DNA from: JAMCRM01 sp041685075
Lineage (GTDB): Bacteria; Acidobacteriota; Terriglobia; Bryobacterales; Bryobacteraceae
Assembly: GCA_041685075.1 (NCBI GenBank)
Contig: JAWLGN010000103.1
Location: forward strand, 1 to 16,749
Length of the DNA: 16,749 nt
Reading direction: 5' to 3'
Each line of letters begins with the position of its first letter. The stretch's first letter is position 1. A program made the translations under genes and the position numbers. Of this stretch, positions 12,565 through 16,749 are shown piece after piece. Under the pieces are notes generated by a model. That model was not told the origin of the DNA, ran no database searches, and saw only the letters and a list, made by a program, of their open reading frames with translations.

Positions 12565-15500
12565 ATGTTCCTGAGCGATCTTTCCATCAAGCAGCCGGTG
12601 CTGGCCACCATGCTGGCGGTCACCCTGGTGACCCTGGGCCTCTACTCCTACCGGGAATTGTCCATCGACCAGTTTCCGGATGTAGAGATCCCCGTCCTCA
12701 CGGTCCAGACCATCTATCCGGGCGCGTCGCCGGAGACCGTCGAGCGCGAAGTCACCAAGCGCATCGAGGAGACCCTCAACACCATCCCCGGCATCCGGCA
12801 TATCAACTCCACCACCACCGAGGGACTCTCGGCGGTGATTGCGGAGTTCCGGCTGGGCACCAACATTCACACCGCCCAGCAGGACGCCCAGGCCAAGATC
12901 AACGCGATCCGCGCCGATTTCCCGCGCGACATCGAAGAGCCGGTCATCCAGCGCATCGACTTCAACGCCATGCCGATCGTCTCGGTGGCGGTGGAGAGCG
13001 AGACGGCGGATATCAAGACCCTCTCCTTGCTCGCCGAGAAGGTGATCAAGCGGCGTCTGGAGGTCATCCCCGGCGTTGGCGAGGTGCGGCTGGTGGGGTT
13101 GGCGCGCCGCGAGATCCAGATCCTCATCGACCCCAACAAGCTGAAGGCCTACGGGTTGACCTATGCGCAGGTGGCCGGCGCCGTGCAGCGGGAGAACCAG
13201 GACGTGCCCGCGGGCAAGCTCGAACAGGGCAGCCACGAGCCGCTGCTGCGCGTGGCCGGCAAGTTTCGCTCGGTGGAGGCCTTCGACGACCTGATCGTGG
13301 CGGTGCGCAATGGCCGCCCCATCTACCTGCCCGAAGTGGCGCACGTGGTGGACGGCATCGAAGAGCGCCGCAGCGCCTCCCTGGTGAACGACCGCGACGG
13401 CCTCTCGCTCGACATCGTCAAGCAGTCCGGCGCCAATACCGTCGAGGTGGCCGACGGCGTGGCCGAAGCCGTCGTGGCCATCAACCGGGAACTGCCTCCC
13501 CACATCCGCCTGCGCACCGTGGTGGACAACTCCATCTTCATACGGGACTCGGTGGAGGACGTGCAGGTCACCCTGGTCGTCGGTGGGCTGCTGACCGTTT
13601 TCATCGTTTTCCTGTTCCTGAATAGCTGGCGCAGCACCGTCATCACGGGCCTGGCGCTGCCGATCTCGGTCATCAGCACGTTCATCGTGATGCACGCCCT
13701 GGACTTTACCTTGAACGTCCTGACCCTGATGGGACTCTCGCTGGCCATCGGGCTGCTGATCGACGACGCCATCGTGGTGCGGGAGAACATCGTGCGCCAC
13801 ATGCACGCCGGCGCCGACCACTTCACGGCGGCGCGCGAGGCCACGGCCGAAATCGGGCTGGCGGTGATGGCCACCACCTTCACCATCATCGCGGTCTTCG
13901 TGCCGGTGGCCTTCATGGGCGGCATCATCGGGCGCTTCTTCTACCAGTTCGGCATCACCGTAGGGTTCGCCGTGCTGGTATCGCTCTACGTGAGCTTCAC
14001 GATTGACCCCATGCTGTCCTCGCGCTGGTACGATCCGGCGGCCGATCCTTCCGTGCCGCGCTCCTGGGTGGGCCGCGCGCTGGGGCGCCTGAATGACGGG
14101 GTGGATCGCCTGCAGGGCGTGCTCGCCGCTTCGCTCGGCTGGGCGCTGACGCATCGCTGGAAGGTGGTGATGCTGGCTACCGCGTCGATTTTTTCCAGCT
14201 TCTACCTGTTCGGGAAGCTGGGCGGCGAGTTCATGCCGCAGGCCGATCCCGGCCAGTTCCAGGTGACCTACAAGGCGCGCCCCGGCGTCAGCCTCGAGCG
14301 TTCGGTCGAGATCGCCCGTCAGCTGGGGCACGAAATTCGCAGCGCTCCCGGGGTGGCCTATACCTACGCAACCATCGGGGGCAACGGCACCCTGCCCATC
14401 AACGAGGGCCAGATCTACGTGCGGCTTACCGAGCGCAGCGAGCGTCCGCATTACAACCAGATCAAGGCGCTGGTGCGGGATCGCCTCGATCGCTTCCACG
14501 GGTTGAGCACCTCGGTGGGGGAGGCGGGTCACGCGGTGGCCGATTCCAAGCCCATCCAGATCAGCGTGCGCGGGGCGGAACTGGCGCGCGTCGAGCCGCT
14601 CAGCCGCAAGTTGGTGGAGATGGTGCGGGACGTCGCGGGCGCCACCGACGTCGAGACCAGCGAGGAGGAGCCGCGGCCGGAGGTGCGCATCGCCGTGGAC
14701 CGCCGCGCCGCCGGCGACCTGGGCCTGGACCTCGGCACCGTGGCTTCCACCGTCCGCGGCCTGGTGGCCGGCGAGGTGGTCTCGCAGTTCGAGGATCCCG
14801 ACGGCGACAGCTACGACGTGCGCCTGCGCGTGGATCCCGCCTGGCGCCGCGAAGACGCCGGACTGCTCACCCTGGATCTGCCCGCGCAGGGCGGCCGCGC
14901 GCTGGTGCCGCTCTCGCAGGTGGCCGCCGTCGAGACTTCCGCGGCGCCCTCGAAGATCCGCCGCCGCGACCTCAACCGCGAAGTGCGGGTCAGCGCCACC
15001 ACCGAGGGCCGCTCGCTCGGCGAGGTGATCAACGAAATCAAGGAGCGCGCCGCCGCCATCCCCCTTCCCCCGGGTTACTCCATCGACTACACCGGAGAGT
15101 CGGAGGACATGGTGGAGAGCTTCGGCTACGCGCTGCAATCCCTGGTGCTGGCCGTGGTTTTGATCTACTCCATCCTGGCCTCGCAGTTCCGCAGCTTCCT
15201 CCAGCCGCTGGCCATCATGCTGTCGCTGCCGCTTTCGCTGGTCGGGGTGGCGGGAATGCTCTACCTGGTGGGCGACACCTTGAACATGATGTCGATGATC
15301 GGGGTGATCCTGCTGATGGGCCTGGTAACCAAGAACGCCATCCTGGTGGTGGATTACGCCAACGTGCAGCGGCGCGCGGGGCTGGAGCGACGCGAGGCGC
15401 TGATCTCGGCCGGACGCGTCCGCCTGCGCCCCATCATCATGACCACCCTGGCGATGATCTTCGGCATGCTGCCGCTGGCGTTTGAATGGGGCGCCGGCGC

Positions 15501-15669
15501 GGAGTTCCGCGCCCCCATGGCGCGCGCGGTCATCGGAGGGCTGATCACCTCGACACTCCTGACCCTGCTGGTGGTGCCGGTGGTCTACACGTTCCTGGAC
15601 GATTTCGCGGTGCGGCTGGCGCGCTGGTGGGCCCCCAAGGAGCGCGAGGCGGAGCGGGTCGGCGCCTGA
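12565..15669 (+). CDS. RND-family efflux permease, HAE1 (AcrB/MexB) type
   Basis: A 1034-residue proton-driven inner-membrane pump with the usual internal duplication: TM1 (about 11-30), first periplasmic porter/docking loop, TM2-6, TM7 near 530-550, second large loop, TM8-12. The proton-relay residues are present: Asp400-Asp401 in GLLIDDAIVVREN (TM4) and Lys923 in GLVTKNAILVVDYAN (TM10), matching Asp407/Asp408/Lys940 of AcrB. The opening FLSDLSIKQPVLATM, the PGASPETVE block and GLMGLSLAIG-type TM4 place it with drug/hydrophobe pumps and not with CusA-like metal pumps, which carry a different TM4 signature. The substrate is unknown. It ends in an inverted repeat facing the ferredoxin gene. 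Confidence 0.94.
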   Translation: MFLSDLSIKQPVLATMLAVTLVTLGLYSYRELSIDQFPDVEIPVLTVQTIYPGASPETVEREVTKRIEETLNTIPGIRHINSTTTEGLSAVIAEFRLGTNIHTAQQDAQAKINAIRADFPRDIEEPVIQRIDFNAMPIVSVAVESETADIKTLSLLAEKVIKRRLEVIPGVGEVRLVGLARREIQILIDPNKLKAYGLTYAQVAGAVQRENQDVPAGKLEQGSHEPLLRVAGKFRSVEAFDDLIVAVRNGRPIYLPEVAHVVDGIEERRSASLVNDRDGLSLDIVKQSGANTVEVADGVAEAVVAINRELPPHIRLRTVVDNSIFIRDSVEDVQVTLVVGGLLTVFIVFLFLNSWRSTVITGLALPISVISTFIVMHALDFTLNVLTLMGLSLAIGLLIDDAIVVRENIVRHMHAGADHFTAAREATAEIGLAVMATTFTIIAVFVPVAFMGGIIGRFFYQFGITVGFAVLVSLYVSFTIDPMLSSRWYDPAADPSVPRSWVGRALGRLNDGVDRLQGVLAASLGWALTHRWKVVMLATASIFSSFYLFGKLGGEFMPQADPGQFQVTYKARPGVSLERSVEIARQLGHEIRSAPGVAYTYATIGGNGTLPINEGQIYVRLTERSERPHYNQIKALVRDRLDRFHGLSTSVGEAGHAVADSKPIQISVRGAELARVEPLSRKLVEMVRDVAGATDVETSEEEPRPEVRIAVDRRAAGDLGLDLGTVASTVRGLVAGEVVSQFEDPDGDSYDVRLRVDPAWRREDAGLLTLDLPAQGGRALVPLSQVAAVETSAAPSKIRRRDLNREVRVSATTEGRSLGEVINEIKERAAAIPLPPGYSIDYTGESEDMVESFGYALQSLVLAVVLIYSILASQFRSFLQPLAIMLSLPLSLVGVAGMLYLVGDTLNMMSMIGVILLMGLVTKNAILVVDYANVQRRAGLERREALISAGRVRLRPIIMTTLAMIFGMLPLAFEWGAGAEFRAPMARAVIGGLITSTLLTLLVVPVVYTFLDDFAVRLARWWAPKEREAERVGA

Positions 15670-15705
15670 GCGGGACCGCCCGCCGGCGCGTCATCGCTCC
15701 CGCTC
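15668..15705. terminator. Inverted repeat between convergent genes, likely bidirectional terminator
   Basis: GAGCGGGA (15668-15675) and TCCCGCTC (15698-15705) form a perfect 8-bp stem around a 22-base GC-rich loop. It fills the 37-bp gap between the permease stop (whose last two bases it uses) and the ferredoxin stop at 15707. On the plus strand a TTTT follows at 15712-15715. Placement between convergent stops supports a shared terminator, though the long loop is atypical. Confidence 0.5.
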
Positions 15706-15706
15706 C

Positions 15707-15976
15707 TTACGGTTTTGCCTTCCGGTAGTGCTCCGCGTTGATCTCGGCGAAGTGAGCCCACTTCGCCGGCAGATCGTCCAACGCGAAGATGGCCGAAACC
15801 GGGCATACCGGAACGCAGGCGCCACAGTCGATGCACTCCACGGGATCGATATAGAGTTGCGTTTCGGATTCGAAGTCCGCCTCGTCCTTTCGTGGATGTA
15901 TGCAATCCACGGGGCAGGCGTCGACACAGGCAGTGTCCTTAACCCCAATGCACGGTTCTGCGATTACGTAAGCCAT
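15707..15976 (-). CDS. Seven-iron-type ferredoxin ([3Fe-4S][4Fe-4S])
   Basis: An 89-residue soluble electron carrier. Cys9, Cys17, Cys21 and Cys25 lie in the first half (CIGVKDTACVDACPVDC), and Cys48, Cys51, Cys54 and Cys58 in the second (CIDCGACVPVCP). Compared with Azotobacter FdI, the position of the second Cys of a CxxC pair is Val12, so the first site should hold a [3Fe-4S] cluster (Cys9, Cys17, Cys58), while Cys21, Cys48, Cys51 and Cys54 hold [4Fe-4S]. That assignment follows family rules. The insert HPRKDEADFES and a tail PAKWAHFAEINAEHYRK are typical of this small ferredoxin group. GTGGAG upstream of the ATG is a fair ribosome site. It follows the methyltransferase gene by 53 bp on the same strand. 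Its redox partners are unknown. Confidence 0.9.
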   Translation of the reverse strand: MAYVIAEPCIGVKDTACVDACPVDCIHPRKDEADFESETQLYIDPVECIDCGACVPVCPVSAIFALDDLPAKWAHFAEINAEHYRKAKP

Positions 15977-16003
15977 AAATGCTCCACACTCTGTGCCGGA
16001 CCT

Positions 16004-16020
16004 CCGGGTTCATCGCCCGG
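16004..16020 (-). other. Short GC hairpin between methyltransferase and ferredoxin genes
   Basis: CCGGG-N7-CCCGG is a 5-bp stem in the 53-bp gap. It has no T-run and is too short to call a terminator. It could be a processing or stabilising hairpin, or chance in GC-rich DNA. Confidence 0.2.
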
Positions 16021-16029
16021 CGCCGGCCA

Positions 16030-16749
16030 TCACTCCTTCACCCCCACGTAAGCGACCGCTTCCAGGTGGTGGCGGTACTCCCGGAAGACGCGGCGTATGC
16101 CGATGACGCGCCGCCTCGCTTGCGGTTTACGCACTACATTCCAGGCGAAACGAAGGGCTCCGGCAACCCCCTCGTCCTGCACCAGCCGCCGCGGTTCGAG
16201 CAAACGCATGGGCGCCCGTTCTTCCCACACCACCCGGAAGCCGGCGCACTCGAGCAGCTTCCGCCATTCGCTCGCCACCAGCGGTTGAGCGCCCACGTGG
16301 ATCTTCAACGACAGAGCGCGCCGGATCTCATACTGGATCTCGCCATCGGCCTCGTCGGGTACGATGCAAAGCTCGTGGATACCGTACCTGCCTCCGCGCC
16401 GCAGAAGCCGACGCGCCTCGGTGAGAATCCGCATCTTCACTTGCGTCGTCTGCATCGTGAGCATGGCTTCGCCATAGGCGACGGAGAACGTCTCCGACGG
16501 CAGCCCGGTGGATTCCGCGGTACCACGAACACAACGGCGGCACCCCCCCTGGAGGAATTCGGCAAGCCTGTCCGCGGCTCTTTCGTCCCGCTCTACAGCC
16601 GTGTAGCTGTGTGGCAGCCGCTCGAGAGTCAACCTGGCGGTCACACCCAGGCCCGGAGCGAGTTCCAGAACGTCGTCGGGCGGGCCGATGGCCAGCCTGT
16701 CGAGCAGGCGCCGGGTCACTTCCAGGCCGCCTGGCCGCAACACCCGCTT
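16030..16749 (-). CDS. Class I SAM-dependent methyltransferase, 5'-partial
   Basis: The 239 residues visible read to the window edge without a clear start: K-R-V-L-RPGG leads into the fold, and the GTG at 16743 is probably an internal Val. The class I order is visible: motif I VLELAPGLG, motif II VERDE (acidic end of strand 2), GTAESTGLPSETFSVAYGEAML around motifs III-IV, and RRLLRRGGRYGIHEL (motif V). Motif I has Pro-Gly-Leu-Gly in place of the commoner GxGxG-type CGxG. RPGGLEVTRRLL before motif I matches a group of methyltransferases that have extra N-terminal sequence, here cut off. The C-terminal part (about 150-237) is a helical, Arg-rich lid, perhaps shaping the substrate site. The substrate is unknown. 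The ferredoxin follows after 53 bp. Confidence 0.82.
   Translation of the reverse strand, partial: KRVLRPGGLEVTRRLLDRLAIGPPDDVLELAPGLGVTARLTLERLPHSYTAVERDERAADRLAEFLQGGCRRCVRGTAESTGLPSETFSVAYGEAMLTMQTTQVKMRILTEARRLLRRGGRYGIHELCIVPDEADGEIQYEIRRALSLKIHVGAQPLVASEWRKLLECAGFRVVWEERAPMRLLEPRRLVQDEGVAGALRFAWNVVRKPQARRRVIGIRRVFREYRHHLEAVAYVGVKE

Noticed and set aside
12280..15138. A 952-codon open frame on the minus strand opposite the adaptor and permease genes
   Set aside because: It mirrors the high-GC codon pattern of the sense RND genes, is rich in His, Gln, Gly and Asp, has no recognisable domain, and the sense proteins are unmistakable.

Overview
This is a high-GC bacterial stretch of housekeeping and accessory genes. 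It is most consistent with an Acidobacteriota genome of the Bryobacterales/Solibacter type. That is an inference from the style of several proteins (the MTHFR domain, the 3Fe/4Fe ferredoxin, and the GH78 plus Streptomyces/Pseudomonas-type rhamnose isomerase pair). No rRNA or marker gene in the window proves it. No tRNA, rRNA, CRISPR array, IS element or phage gene was seen. Both ends appear to cut genes.

Layout. Plus strand 1-3800: a methylenetetrahydrofolate reductase domain (probably the C-terminal half of a bifunctional homocysteine methyltransferase/MTHFR cut by the window edge), a YrdC/Sua5-type threonylcarbamoyl-AMP synthase, a Gfo/Idh/MocA oxidoreductase (GnnA-like) overlapping a TonB/TolA-type energy transducer, and a 49-residue two-helix membrane protein. 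At 3801-4008 lies the longest non-coding stretch (208 bp). It carries helically phased GTTCCG repeats, a sigma-54-like -24/-12 element and inverted repeats, and leads into a FliA/WhiG-type sigma factor at 4009-4743. Minus strand 6445-4749: a thiol redoxin, a terminator-like hairpin, an orphan NuoI and a serine O-acetyltransferase (CysE). Plus strand 6501-10046: L-rhamnose isomerase followed after 3 bp by a secreted GH78 alpha-L-rhamnosidase, a release-and-isomerise module for plant or microbial rhamnosides. Plus strand 10083-15669: a complete tripartite RND efflux operon (TolC-like outer-membrane protein, adaptor lipoprotein, HAE1-type permease), preceded by an 18-bp palindrome. Minus strand 16749-15707: a partial SAM methyltransferase and a seven-iron-type ferredoxin, convergent with the efflux operon across an inverted repeat.

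The most interesting non-coding region is the sigma-factor leader at 3801-4008. Second is the compact divergent promoter at 6466-6499 between the redoxin gene and rhamnose isomerase, where a perfect TATAAT on one strand and a perfect TTGACA on the other interleave within about 30 bp. I did not find a convincing new multi-gene defence or mobile system. Apart from the gap at 3801-4008, gaps between genes are under 100 bp.
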